The notes: generated by a model from the sequence alone, not told the origin. A stretch of 64,000 nucleotides of DNA from Oceanisphaera sp. IT1-181 (GCF_033807535.1 NZ_CP136856.1:1483001-1547000), one strand, 5' to 3'; shown: positions 7,979-16,581, counted from the first letter of the stretch. Numbers and translations are program-made.

Positions 7979-9027
7979 GGCGTTGTTTCCTAAATAAGGG
8001 AACTATCTGACTCTCCCGTGATCCGATCTCTCAAGAGACGGACTCAGGAGCAGACAGATGGGTAAGGCGCGACACAACATCAGCAATTGGCGGCAGTACA
8101 ATCGGGCCTTAATTAATCGTGGCTCACTCACTTTTTGGGTGGATGAACAGGCCATCCAGCAGTGGTATAGCGAACATCATGGCCGTCGAGGCCGCAGTTT
8201 CCACTACAGCGACAGCGCTATCGAAACTGCGTTAATGCTCAAAACCTTCTTTGGCTTGCCGTTTCGAGCACTAGAAGGCTTTATCAATTCCATTTTTCAG
8301 TTGATGGATGTCCCGCTCACCTCGCCAGGATACAGCTGTCTTTGCAAGCGAGCGCAAACCGTGGAGATACACTATCGCTTACCGAGCAAAGGGGCCGTCA
8401 CGCATCTGGTCATCGACTCGACTGGCCTCAAAGTCTGTGGTGAAGGCGAATGGAAACAGCGCAAGCATGGCAAGAGTCAACGCCGTATCTGGCGTAAGTT
8501 ACACCTCGCGGTCGATGCGCATACTCACGAAATCATTGCCGCCGAAGTGAGTCTGGAAAGTGTGGCTGATAGCGAAGTACTGCCCACCTTACTCAATCCA
8601 CTGCGTCGCCGTTTACATCAAGTGTCTGCCGATGGTGCTTATGACACGCGTAATTGCCATCGATTTCTGCTCAGAAAAGGCAGCATTGCCACCATTCCAC
8701 CGCGTAAAAATGCCGGTTACTGGGAGGATGGTCATCCAAGAAATGATGCCGTTGCTGCGCTGAAATCAGGTCAACTGGCGGAGTGGAAAGCGGCATCAGG
8801 CTACCATCAACGTTCATTATCAGAGACAGCGATGTCTCGATACAAACAGCTACTGAGCCCGACCCTGAGCCTACGTAAATACAACGGCCAAGTCGGTGAG
8901 GTCTTGGCCGGAGTCAAGGTAATGAACAAAGTCATCGGGCTAGGTATGCCTGTTCGTCAGCCCCTCAGTTAAAGCAGCGAAGCCTTGGGAGAGTAGTTAC
9001 CTTTACTCTGATTTAGGAAACAACGCC
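7979..9027 (+). mobile_element. IS903-like insertion sequence (IS5 family)
   Basis: A 1,049-bp element with 17-bp terminal inverted repeats GGCGTTGTTTCCTAAAT at both ends. It is flanked by GTTTTAGTG (7970-7978) and GTTTCAGTG (9028-9036), a 9-bp target duplication with one substitution, as expected of the IS903 group. It inserted into the CAST cargo between cap3 and the distal end. The single change in the duplication suggests the insertion is not very recent. Confidence 0.93.
8058..8972 (+). CDS. IS5-family (IS903 group) transposase
   Basis: A 304-residue DDE transposase filling the IS. The DDE domain shows HLVIDSTGLKV with the first Asp, SADGAYDTR with the second, and the C-terminal Y-R-E/K region within HQRSLSETAMSRYKQL, including the catalytic Glu. 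The N-terminal segment has the DUF4372-like ISNWRQYNRALINRGSLTFW start common to IS903 and IS1182-like enzymes. The frame is intact and the element has both ends, so it could be active. Confidence 0.95.
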   Translation: MGKARHNISNWRQYNRALINRGSLTFWVDEQAIQQWYSEHHGRRGRSFHYSDSAIETALMLKTFFGLPFRALEGFINSIFQLMDVPLTSPGYSCLCKRAQTVEIHYRLPSKGAVTHLVIDSTGLKVCGEGEWKQRKHGKSQRRIWRKLHLAVDAHTHEIIAAEVSLESVADSEVLPTLLNPLRRRLHQVSADGAYDTRNCHRFLLRKGSIATIPPRKNAGYWEDGHPRNDAVAALKSGQLAEWKAASGYHQRSLSETAMSRYKQLLSPTLSLRKYNGQVGEVLAGVKVMNKVIGLGMPVRQPLS

Positions 9028-9108
9028 GTTTCAGTGCCAACTCTAGTGGACCTGCAGAGCCAATTTGGTGCTCCTGTAATAGAATACTATCTGTACAGAT
9101 TGGCAAAA

Positions 9109-9233
9109 GTTAACTTTATACTGATACATTATGTCAGCTTATGCTGTAATTCTATGTCACTTTATGCTGAAAAGTCCTCTGTAACTTACTAATTTTTGGA
9201 TCTACTTTATGTCAACTTATGGTGAAAGCGACA
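9109..9233. repeat. Distal transposon end with four TnsB-like repeats
   Basis: Read on the minus strand from 9233, the end starts with the same 26 bp as the ffs-proximal end. It then has related blocks at 9208-9224 (TATGTCAACTTATGGTG on the plus strand), 9152-9169, 9129-9146 and, more diverged, 9109-9123. Looser spacing than at the other end is reminiscent of the left end of Tn7. Confidence 0.8.
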
Positions 9234-9238
9234 TTTTT
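9234..9238. repeat. Target-site duplication, right copy (TTTTT)
   Basis: This directly follows the terminal ACA of the element and matches 1257-1261. Sequence beyond it should be the original ffs downstream region. Confidence 0.7.
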
Positions 9239-9466
9239 CGGCTCTGCCTGGGAAAAGCTCTGCAATATCAATTAGTTACCATCTTTTTAAAAAGCATCCC
9301 TAGTTTATGCAAGCGATAGCAACTCAAGCTATACCCTAACGCTCGTTCTATAAAAATCTTGATATGTTATCCCGACCAGCACCACTCTTCTAATATACAT
9401 GCGCTCACTCGCGATAACGGGAGCAGTGCTAAAATCTCAACACTTCTCCCTGTTTACTGCAGACTA

Positions 9467-9637
9467 TCAGCTCGCAGCACAGTCACATCCAGCATGACTG
9501 CAGCCTTTGCCTTCGGAGCACTCTTGACAACAAAATATGCCGGTTGCTGTTTTGAAATGGGTTTCATCATCGGCAACTTTGCAGTTGCATCCTTCAGCTG
9601 CGCACTGATAGGTGCCATCGGCACTGACATTAGCCAT
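9467..9637 (-). CDS. Bacterial metallothionein (SmtA/BmtA-like)
   Basis: A 56-residue cysteine-rich protein. The pattern is CAAEGCNCKV near the N-terminus, then FCCQECSEGKGC and GCDCAAS at the C-terminus, the zinc/cadmium-binding layout of the bacterial metallothionein family, with no aromatic core apart from a few residues. It sequesters Zn, Cd or Cu in the cytoplasm. GGAG lies just upstream of the ATG. Antisense translation of the same stretch gives a spurious 100-residue frame, so the gene is easily missed. It is the first gene after the transposon and has no metal regulator next to it. Confidence 0.88.
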   Translation of the reverse strand: MANVSADGTYQCAAEGCNCKVADDETHFKTATGIFCCQECSEGKGCSHAGCDCAAS

Positions 9638-9756
9638 ATTTGTTACTCCGCTTGTTTGTAAATCGTAAGTTGCAACCTATGATATGAGCAGCGTCATACT
9701 GTTTTTATAGCGACAGCAAACTTATCGATTAAATAACTAACTTAAAATGAGTCTCT

Positions 9757-9780
9757 AAAAAGGCCCAGTAGGGCCTTTTA
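9757..9780 (-). terminator. Terminator of the CsbD-family gene
   Basis: The hairpin AAAAGGCCC-AGTA-GGGCCTTTT lies 17 bp after the CsbD gene stop on the minus strand and is followed on that strand by a short T run. It is nearly symmetric and may act in both directions. Confidence 0.75.
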
Positions 9781-9796
9781 GTTTTACAGGGGCGAG

Positions 9797-10006
9797 CTAC
9801 CACTTATATTTATGGGTCTTTTCCCAGTCGGAAACTTGCTTTTCAGCTTCATCTTGAGCAATGCCAACACGCTCTTGTACTTTGCCTACCAGCTGTTCGC
9901 GTTTTCCGTCAATGACATCAATGTCATCATCGGTTAGTTTTCCCCATTGCTCTTTCACTTTTCCTTTAAACTGCTTCCAGTTGCCTTTAGCGATGTCTTC
10001 GTTCAT
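9797..10006 (-). CDS. CsbD family stress-response protein
   Basis: A 69-residue hydrophilic protein starting MNEDIAKGNWKQFKGKVK and containing WGKLTDDDI, the signature of the CsbD/YjbJ family. These small abundant cytoplasmic proteins are induced by general, osmotic or envelope stress; the molecular function is unknown. Full length for the family. AGGATC-type sequence upstream of the ATG offers a ribosome site. Monocistronic, with its own terminator. Confidence 0.93.
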   Translation of the reverse strand: MNEDIAKGNWKQFKGKVKEQWGKLTDDDIDVIDGKREQLVGKVQERVGIAQDEAEKQVSDWEKTHKYKW

Positions 10007-10581
10007 AACAAGATCCTCTGAAAGGGGAGTGAGTGCCGTAGCACAGATAAAAGTATAGTTATGTTTCTGGGAAAAACATTGCCGTATTAAATCTCTTCAT
10101 CAAGGTGGCTGCAGACCCGCATCCGGAACCCACATCCAAGCGCATTCCTTGCGCACTACTAAAAACTCAAACCCTCTCCAATGGTTATGCCATAGGCTAG
10201 ATGTTGCTCGCTCAACGTTTTTTCGTCACTTCCTCAGTGATGCAGGCAACTCCCGTCGCGGCGGTCAGCGCTGTTCTTGAATTTCATCCTTTCTTCTACT
10301 TGAATACAGATAAACGATGCGCTGTTTTAGGGCTGTAGTCAGTTTTAGAGGTGCGAGCTGACTCGGATTTCTACATTAGAATCAATGATGATTAGGTCAT
10401 GCAGAATAAAATGTACGCGTTCGTGAGGTGAGTCTAAACTTAAATTATTTTAGTATATGGCTGATCATTGTTAGGGAGGAGAAGACATACAGGTACTCAT
10501 TTACACCTTAGGTAATAGGAAATATTAGCAAGAGGTTAATTTCTTTGATAAGAATTATCTTATGTTAAAAAGGAGACTACC
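10007..10581. other. Intergenic region, no gene seen
   Basis: About 570 bp between divergent genes. It should hold promoters for CsbD (minus) and for the small membrane protein (plus); a strong ribosome site AAGGAG lies at 10570-10575. No repeat, RNA or longer frame was recognised. Confidence 0.4.
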
Positions 10582-10656
10582 ATGCGCTCAATTCTTCTCT
10601 GGTTAATCGGAATTCCGATCCCCATCATTATTCTTTTAGCGATATTTCTGAATTAA
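10582..10656 (+). CDS. Small hydrophobic membrane peptide
   Basis: A 24-residue frame, MRSILLWLIGIPIPIIILL plus AIFLN, preceded by AAGGAG 6 bp before the ATG. It forms one transmembrane segment with an IPIPII core. Similar tiny proteins are found near stress and membrane genes in proteobacteria, but no function is known to me. It sits 58 bp before the next membrane-protein gene and may be co-transcribed with it. Confidence 0.6.
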   Translation: MRSILLWLIGIPIPIIILLAIFLN

Positions 10657-10714
10657 GTGGGATGTGTACCTAACATCCTGATGCCTAAAAAACAAACTAA
10701 CAACGGAGCTTGCC

Positions 10715-11611
10715 ATGCTTAAAAGCGAACTTGTATCAGACAACACTTTACAGCCTCATCTGATTGGGGAGTCACCGCGCTCGGCAGTATCTTGGGGTGC
10801 AATTATAGCCGGGACTCTGATTGGGGCAGCGTTAACCATAACACTCGTCACTGGAGGTACAGGTTTAGGTCTCTTATCCATATCACCTTGGAAAAACGAT
10901 GGGGCATCAGGCAGTGCTCTCGCCATAAGCACCATTATCTGGCTGCTTGTTACGCAAGTTATCGCTTACGGCGTTGCCGGCTATGTGACAGGGCGCTTAA
11001 GAACGAAGTGGACCAATGTGATAGGTGATGAGGTTTATTTTAGAGATACGGCGCATGGATTCACGATGTGGGCACTAAGCTCGGTGGTGGGCTTTGTGTT
11101 ATTAAGCTCCGCTGCCGCTTCTCTCGTTTCTGGTACCGCACAAACGGGTGCCACATTAGCGGGGGCAGGCGCAGGCGCCGCCACTGCAGTAGCGGGAGCG
11201 GCGGCGAATAACAATGATGACATGTTATCTTTAGACTATTTTACCGACACTTTGTTACGACCTAAAGAGCCCGCGTTGTCTTACAGTCAAAACGATAACC
11301 GTAAAGAAATCACTACCATCTTGACCCGTAGCTTTGCGCAAGGCGAGATGACAACGGATGATGAAAACTACGTAGTGGGTGTTATTGCACAGCGTGCTGG
11401 CATCAGTGAAATGGAGGCCAGAGAGCGCTTACAGCAAGTAACAGAAAATGCTAAACAAGCGGCAGCAGAGCTAGAAGCTCAAGTGCGTGAAGCGGCCGAT
11501 GAAGCACGAAAAGCCGCTGCAATATTTTCACTGTGGGCCTTTGCTTCTCTGTTATTGGGAGCCTTTGTCGCCAGCTACGCAGCGACCCTTGGCGGTAGAT
11601 CAAGATACTGA
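10715..11611 (+). CDS. Uncharacterised integral membrane protein with SWGAIIAG motif
   Basis: 298 residues. The N-terminus has SWGAIIAGTLIGAALTITL, then further membrane segments near residues 65-90, 110-135 and 275-292. Between them is a small-residue stretch rich in Ala and Gly (~145-165), and a charged helical region (~220-270, EARERLQQVTENAKQAAAELE) that may form a coiled coil. Related proteins are annotated only as hypothetical or 'PhnA-like'; I assign no role. It has a ribosome site (CGGAG) and its own terminator. The CsbD and small-peptide neighbours suggest a stress context, which is inference. Confidence 0.8.
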   Translation: MLKSELVSDNTLQPHLIGESPRSAVSWGAIIAGTLIGAALTITLVTGGTGLGLLSISPWKNDGASGSALAISTIIWLLVTQVIAYGVAGYVTGRLRTKWTNVIGDEVYFRDTAHGFTMWALSSVVGFVLLSSAAASLVSGTAQTGATLAGAGAGAATAVAGAAANNNDDMLSLDYFTDTLLRPKEPALSYSQNDNRKEITTILTRSFAQGEMTTDDENYVVGVIAQRAGISEMEARERLQQVTENAKQAAAELEAQVREAADEARKAAAIFSLWAFASLLLGAFVASYAATLGGRSRY

Positions 11612-11647
11612 TAAGTTAAACCTTACTAAAATACGAGAATCTTGATT

Positions 11648-11681
11648 AAACGCTGCTTATGAAATAAGCAGCGTTTTTTTT
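11648..11681 (+). terminator. Rho-independent terminator
   Basis: AAACGCTGCTTAT-GAA-ATAAGCAGCGTTT is a 13-bp perfect stem with a 3-nt loop followed by a long T run. It terminates the membrane-protein gene. Confidence 0.93.
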
Positions 11682-12070
11682 GGTTAAGGTAGCTGTAGTT
11701 GGATGTTCTTACCGTGCAGTACAGCTTGAATAACACTTTAGTGTTAACCATTTAGTAACCTCTTGCCGTCACCATTGATAACAGGTTTGCCAGAATAGAT
11801 GAGGCGCTCGCTGGCGCACCTAATCCTGCCCCTGATCCTTATGAAACGAGCTACCTATGTAGCTGCCTAAATTATCTAAGTAACTAAGCGTCCGTGATGC
11901 TCTGCAGGCAGAGTTGTAGGGCTATGGCTGTGTCTTCGGCCTAGAAATGACGGTATTTGCTTCGGAAAGGGTTAGCTAGCACGTTCCTAATCGGAGGTAA
12001 TAGTTGCTGGAATAAATGCTACCCAAGTCACACTTCTCACCATCAAGACAAACACTTAGCTAACAAGCCG
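11682..12070. other. Intergenic region, no gene seen
   Basis: About 390 bp upstream of the TRAP operon promoter. No open frame of interest, repeat or RNA was recognised. Confidence 0.4.
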
Positions 12071-12117
12071 TTGACATGGTTAGGCCGTTTCTCTATAAAT
12101 GTTACCTAACATGTTAG
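12071..12117 (+). promoter_or_regulatory. Sigma-70 promoter and candidate operator of the TRAP-asparaginase operon
   Basis: TTGACA (12071-12076), a 17-bp spacer and TATAAA (12094-12099) form a near-consensus promoter. Just downstream is the perfect palindrome CTAACATGTTAG (12106-12117), well placed to block initiation and a plausible site for the GntR-family regulator at 16582. The link between palindrome and regulator is inference. Confidence 0.72.
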
Positions 12118-12187
12118 TTGGCATGTTTGATTGTGTGGTGTTTAGTTACTCCGAATTTAACACTCGAATTTAACAAGGAATGGTCAT

Positions 12188-13159
12188 ATGAAGCACATCA
12201 ATAAAGCTATTTTTACAATCTCTGCCCTTGCTGTTTCAGTGTCTGCTCACTCTTTAGAGTTGCGCCTAGGACATACCGGAGCGCCGACGCATCATTATCA
12301 AACGATAAGTGAAGAGTTCGCAAAAGAAGTGAATGATAAAACGAATGGAGAGCTCACCGTAGTTGTATATCCATCAGATCAATTAGGGAATCAATTGGAG
12401 TCAACCGAAGGTGTGATGATCGGAACACACGATATGGTGCTGTCTTCAGATACAGTGCTTTCTAACTGGTTCCCTGATATGGCGGTTTTGAATCTGCCAT
12501 TTCTACTTAATTCAGGCTCTGATTACCTCAAGGTTGTTAATAGTGAAGTAGGGAAGCATCTAGAAAGCCAAGTAGAAACTCAGGGTGCAGTGGTTCTTGG
12601 TTGGTGGGAAAATGGCATCCGTCATGTAACAAACTCTAAAAAGCCAATTGAAAAGCCTGAAGATTTAAAAGGTCTTAAGATCCGAGTTCCAGAAGGTGAG
12701 ATCTATGTTGATACCTTTAAAGCATTAGGTGCGGGTCCTACTGTCCTATCTTTTGGTGAGCTTTATTCGGCACTGCAATTAAAAACTGTAGATGGTCAAG
12801 AGAACCCGGTTGCGCATATCGTTACGCAAAATTTTAATGAAGTACAAGATTATGCTTCTAAAACTGGGCATATTCATATGGGCTCTCCATTGCTTATCAA
12901 TAAAGGTCTGTTAGAGAGAATACCTGAAGAACACAGAAATACACTTGTTGAAGTCGCCCGTAGTTTTGGCCAAAAACACGTAACACTCGTAGAAGAACTT
13001 GAAGCTAAGCAGTGGAAAGAGCTTGAAGAGAAAGGCATGAAAATTAATGAAGTTGATACCGCTCCTTTTAGAATGAGTGTGCAAAGTGTATATGACAAAA
13101 CAGAAAGTAAAGTTACGCCTGGTCTAATCAGTAAAGTTGAAGCGTTACTCGGTAATTAA
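12188..13159 (+). CDS. TRAP transporter substrate-binding protein (DctP family)
   Basis: A 323-residue periplasmic binding protein with a signal peptide (MKHINKAIFTISALAVSVSA). The mature part starts LELRLGHTGAPTHHYQ, the usual DctP opening, and contains KGLKIRVPEGEIYVD, which includes the conserved ligand-carboxylate Arg, and the motif QENPVAHI. It captures an acidic or amino-acid substrate for the DctQM permease encoded next. The asparaginase downstream points to asparagine or a related compound, but this is inference. AAGGAATGG precedes the ATG. The operon is clearly AT-richer than the flanking genes, suggesting acquisition. Confidence 0.93.
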   Translation: MKHINKAIFTISALAVSVSAHSLELRLGHTGAPTHHYQTISEEFAKEVNDKTNGELTVVVYPSDQLGNQLESTEGVMIGTHDMVLSSDTVLSNWFPDMAVLNLPFLLNSGSDYLKVVNSEVGKHLESQVETQGAVVLGWWENGIRHVTNSKKPIEKPEDLKGLKIRVPEGEIYVDTFKALGAGPTVLSFGELYSALQLKTVDGQENPVAHIVTQNFNEVQDYASKTGHIHMGSPLLINKGLLERIPEEHRNTLVEVARSFGQKHVTLVEELEAKQWKELEEKGMKINEVDTAPFRMSVQSVYDKTESKVTPGLISKVEALLGN

Positions 13160-13210
13160 ATTTACTAAGGCTGCTCGTTGTGCAGCCTTACTTTTACATG
13201 GAAGCTTATT

Positions 13211-13711
13211 ATGTCAAAGCGCAACGTTGTAGATATTTTTTTTGAATGGGTGACTATACTCGCCATTGCTTTAGTTATGTTTTTAGTGTTACTACAGGTT
13301 TTTTACCGCTATGCATTAAATGATCCTATCGGTTGGACGCAAGAAATATCCGTGTTTTGTACCATGATTGTGGTTATGCTGGGTGCGGCAATCGCATTCA
13401 AGCGCGGCGATCATATATCAATTTCATTTTTCGTAGAGCTGTTTCCTGTTAAAGTTCAAAAAGTAATAACAATCATCGCTAATTTGATAACAATTATATT
13501 CTTAGGAACCTTGTCCTATCAAAGTTGGTTGTTATCTAAAAGAGCCATGATGCAAGTTTCACCGACCTCAGGCATACCTCTGGGATATATTATCCTTTTC
13601 GTTACTGTTGGCACTGCTTTATCTGCCTTTTATTTGATACCTCAATTGTTTAATCCGAAGTTACATAGAACAGAAGATGAAGCCTTGTCTGAAATTAATA
13701 TAGAAAAGTAA
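13211..13711 (+). CDS. TRAP transporter small permease (DctQ family)
   Basis: A 166-residue inner-membrane protein with four predicted transmembrane segments. The segment RYALNDPIGWTQEISVF is the DctQ signature with the conserved WxxE. It partners DctM to form the sodium-driven permease. ATG at 13211 is chosen because it follows GGAAGC and gives normal length; an in-frame start at 13178 lies in the intergenic hairpin-like region. It is 51 bp after the binding-protein gene, the only sizeable gap in the operon. Confidence 0.92.
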   Translation: MSKRNVVDIFFEWVTILAIALVMFLVLLQVFYRYALNDPIGWTQEISVFCTMIVVMLGAAIAFKRGDHISISFFVELFPVKVQKVITIIANLITIIFLGTLSYQSWLLSKRAMMQVSPTSGIPLGYIILFVTVGTALSAFYLIPQLFNPKLHRTEDEALSEINIEK

Positions 13712-13736
13712 ATATATATAAAATAAGGGTATTTAT

Positions 13737-15017
13737 ATGCTAACAATACTAGGCTTGAGTCTGTTAGGGTTTTTGTTAATTGGGGTTCCGGTTGCAATTG
13801 CATTGGGTGCTTCTTCAATGCTGGCGGTTGCGTTGGCAAGTCATGTACCGCTGCTAGTTATCGCTCAAAAAGTATTCCAAGGAATGAATAACTTTTCATT
13901 TTTAGCTATACCGTTGTTTTTACTTGCGGGAAGCTTAATGTCTGAAGCTAAAATTTCAGAACGATTAGTCGCATTAGCAAACTTGATGCTTGGGCGCTAT
14001 CCCGGAGGGCTTGCAAACGTAGCGACCACTTCATCTGCTTTTTTTGGTTCTATTTCTGGCTCGGCCCCCGCTACTACAGCGGCGGTTGGCTCAGTAATGA
14101 TCCCATCAATGGTCAAACGTGGTTATCGGCCAGAAGATGCGGCCGCAACGGTAGCTGCATCAGGGGCGTTAGGTTTAATAATACCCCCAAGCTTAACCAT
14201 GGTTATTTATGGAGTAATATCAGGCGTCTCCATTGGTCAGTTGTTTATTAATGGCATACTGCCTGGCATCATGCTTACTTGTGCATTGATGAGCTTAAAC
14301 TACTTCTTAGCTAAGCGTAAGCATCGTAAAAACAATACCGTACAGGAAGTGGTTGAAGACAAAGGGAAAGCTAAAGAAATTATACGCAGCAGTTTATTGG
14401 CTTTGTTAATGCCAGTAATTATTGTGGTAGGTATTTACTCTGGGGTCTTTACAGCAACTGAATCTGCTGCAGTTGCATGTTTGTATGGTCTGTTATTAGG
14501 TGTGTTTGTTTATCGCACCTTATCTTGGAAAGGCTTGTTCAAAGCATTTAAAAGCACAGTAACTAATACGGCTGTTATTATGTTCTTAATGGCTTGTGCT
14601 AATGCACTGGCTTACGTTATTACTGCTGAAAGAGTGCCACAACAATTTGCAATGTGGATAGTAGGCGTGACGGATAACCCTGCTTATGTAATGTTACTTA
14701 TGCTGTGTTTGTTATTGGTCGTGGGTACCTTTTTAGACAACGTATCAGCACTTGTGCTGCTAGTGCCGACACTGATGAGTATCACAGCTGCGGTTAATAT
14801 AGATCCGTTATACTTTGGTGTATTTGCAATTATCGCGTTAGCGGTAGGTCAGTTTACGCCCCCGGTAGGACTAAATTTATTTATAGCCGCTAATATAGCG
14901 AAACAAAAAGTTGAAACAGTCTCCATAGCCGTTTTACCTTACTTGTTTGTCTATATCGCCATGCTGTTACTGTTTGTTTTTGTACCTAGTCTACTTGTAT
15001 TTACACAATGGTTTTAA
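13737..15017 (+). CDS. TRAP transporter large permease (DctM family)
   Basis: A 426-residue protein with about 12 membrane segments. FFGSISGSAPATTAAVGSV and the second-half motif GQFTPPVGLNLF are the re-entrant substrate/ion-binding loops of DctM proteins. It transports the substrate delivered by the binding protein, driven by sodium. It starts 25 bp after the small permease, with AAGGG upstream. Confidence 0.94.
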   Translation: MLTILGLSLLGFLLIGVPVAIALGASSMLAVALASHVPLLVIAQKVFQGMNNFSFLAIPLFLLAGSLMSEAKISERLVALANLMLGRYPGGLANVATTSSAFFGSISGSAPATTAAVGSVMIPSMVKRGYRPEDAAATVAASGALGLIIPPSLTMVIYGVISGVSIGQLFINGILPGIMLTCALMSLNYFLAKRKHRKNNTVQEVVEDKGKAKEIIRSSLLALLMPVIIVVGIYSGVFTATESAAVACLYGLLLGVFVYRTLSWKGLFKAFKSTVTNTAVIMFLMACANALAYVITAERVPQQFAMWIVGVTDNPAYVMLLMLCLLLVVGTFLDNVSALVLLVPTLMSITAAVNIDPLYFGVFAIIALAVGQFTPPVGLNLFIAANIAKQKVETVSIAVLPYLFVYIAMLLLFVFVPSLLVFTQWF

Positions 15018-15026
15018 AGGTGATTT

Positions 15027-16007
15027 ATGACGAATAATATAAAGTTACTCTCAACAGGTGGAACGATAGCGAGTACCCAATCTGAGGACAACAGAAGTAA
15101 ATCTGGCGAGTTAACAGGGCAAGACTTAGTCGGTAAGCTATGTTTGCCAAGCACTATCAATGTGCATACGGAATCTGTGTTTCAAAAGCCAAGTAATGCT
15201 TTGACCTTTAATGATATATTGTCGTTAAGAGAAAAAATAATAGCGATAGATAAAGATAAGAAGCATACAGGTATAGTGATCACACATGGTACAGATACTC
15301 TAGAAGATACGGCTTTTTTTCTACAAGCGAGTTTGCCACCTTTAGATACGGTTGTGGTCATTACCGGCTCACAAAGAGCACCACAATTAGAAGGAACGGA
15401 TGCCTATAAGAACTTAATGGCAGCTATTATCGCTGCCTCATCAGAAAAGTTAAAAAAGCTAGGTGTGTTGGTTGTATTTAATGACTCCATATACAGCGCT
15501 AATCATATTAGAAAGGTGAATAGTTTTCAGGTGAATGGCTTTGATAGTCCTGGCTTTGGTCATTTAGGCTACGTGAGTGAAAATAATGTGCACTTATTAC
15601 AACGCCCTGAATTACCGAAGCCGTTTACACCCGTAACCGCATTACCGAGGGTCGATATTATAGTTGGTTGCCTAGAAGCCAGTCCTCAGCAGCTGATCAG
15701 CTCAGCTGAGTCTGGAGCTAGCGGAATAATTTTAGAGGGTATAGGTAAAGGTCACGTACCTCCTAGCTGGATCCCGGTAGTTGAGAAGCTTGTTAAAGAG
15801 GGAATAAAGTTTGTTGTGGTAACAGGATCATTAATGGGCTCTTTAGAGCCAACCTATGATTTTGATGGTTGCCTCAAAGACTTACTCGATTTAGGCGTGA
15901 TCCCTGTATCAGACATGTCAGCTCGAAAAGCACGGATAAGATTAATGTTAGCGCTAGCATCAGAAGATGTGGAGCAATCACTATTAACCATGGAAATAAG
16001 TCGCTAA
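15027..16007 (+). CDS. L-asparaginase
   Basis: A 326-residue asparaginase. LLSTGGTIAST supplies the first catalytic Thr and THGTDTLEDTA the second Thr-Asp pair; VVITGSQRAP follows as usual. There is no signal peptide, so it acts in the cytoplasm, converting asparagine to aspartate and ammonia. It begins 9 bp after dctM with AAGG upstream, so it belongs to the TRAP operon. The set reads as an import-and-hydrolysis module for asparagine or a related amide. A glutaminase side activity cannot be excluded. Confidence 0.92.
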   Translation: MTNNIKLLSTGGTIASTQSEDNRSKSGELTGQDLVGKLCLPSTINVHTESVFQKPSNALTFNDILSLREKIIAIDKDKKHTGIVITHGTDTLEDTAFFLQASLPPLDTVVVITGSQRAPQLEGTDAYKNLMAAIIAASSEKLKKLGVLVVFNDSIYSANHIRKVNSFQVNGFDSPGFGHLGYVSENNVHLLQRPELPKPFTPVTALPRVDIIVGCLEASPQQLISSAESGASGIILEGIGKGHVPPSWIPVVEKLVKEGIKFVVVTGSLMGSLEPTYDFDGCLKDLLDLGVIPVSDMSARKARIRLMLALASEDVEQSLLTMEISR

Positions 16008-16066
16008 TAAGACTAAGTGATCACTGTAAAATTAGAACGTTAATTTTAGGGAGTGCATATTTTTAA

Positions 16067-16115
16067 TACTATGATCGGGAATAAGGTGAACCCTAACTGG
16101 TTCCTGATCATAGTA
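16067..16115. repeat. Inverted repeat downstream of asparaginase
   Basis: TACTATGATCGGGAA (16067-16081) pairs with TTCCTGATCATAGTA (16101-16115), 14 of 15 bases, with a 19-nt loop. There is no T run, so it is not a standard terminator; it may stabilise the operon's 3' end or be a regulator site. Confidence 0.6.
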
Positions 16116-16581
16116 AACCTGCGGATGTAAAGTTTATTATTTAACCATGCACATGAACAGCAAATTAATGCAGAGCTATTTTTGATAGTTAAACATCTCA
16201 TTGCTTAGTTATTTGGCATCTTCTCTCAATATTTTTATAATCTCATTTGTGTAAAAGATGCACGATAAATCTGACCTTGAGTACAGATTTTTTGATTGTT
16301 GATACTACGGATGATCAGCTTCTCAATTTGTGAGTCAGAGTACATGAAAAAGGTACGGCAAAGTTTTTCATTATGCTATGATCCTAAGTCTGATGTTACA
16401 GTTTAGGGTGAAGATAAAGCTAAGTATGATTTGGCTTGTCAATATATTATGAAAATAACCGCTGCTACTTCTTTAAATGGATTTAAAACGGTAAATGAGC
16501 CTGATACGATTAGTTTATTTCGGTATCGGCCAACTGTTGAGATGGCTCCTATTCTTATCGAGTTTTTGATGGTTTATCACT
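16116..16581. other. Intergenic region, AT-rich, no gene seen
   Basis: About 465 bp between the TRAP operon and gntR. No convincing frame; it must contain the gntR promoter. The sequence just before the start codon lacks a strong ribosome site (TTTTTGATGGTTTATC). Confidence 0.4.

Larger units (their letters stand above)
1262..9233. mobile_element. Degenerate/minimal I-F3 CAST (Tn7-like) element inserted at ffs, carrying CBASS
   Basis: Both ends carry the same perfect 26-bp inverted repeat, starting TGTCGCTTTCACCATAAG, and the element is flanked by TTTTT on each side (1257-1261 and 9234-9238). That is a 5-bp duplication as Tn7 relatives make, although a T run makes it weak evidence alone. Subterminal repeats of the form CATAAGYTGACATA recur at both ends and resemble TnsB sites of I-F3 CASTs. 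Contents in order: tnsA remnant, IS1595 transposase, mini CRISPR array with an ffs-matching guide, type II CBASS operon, IS903-like element. No tnsB, tnsC, tniQ or cas gene is present, so it cannot move alone. Whether it can be moved in trans by a complete CAST is open. Confidence 0.85.

Noticed and set aside
1262..9233. A complete CAST or active Tn7 machinery
   Set aside because: No TnsB, TnsC, TniQ or Cas protein could be found in any frame of the element or elsewhere in the window.
9359..9661. Plus-strand 100-residue frame
   Set aside because: It is antisense to the metallothionein gene, has no family features and no ribosome site.
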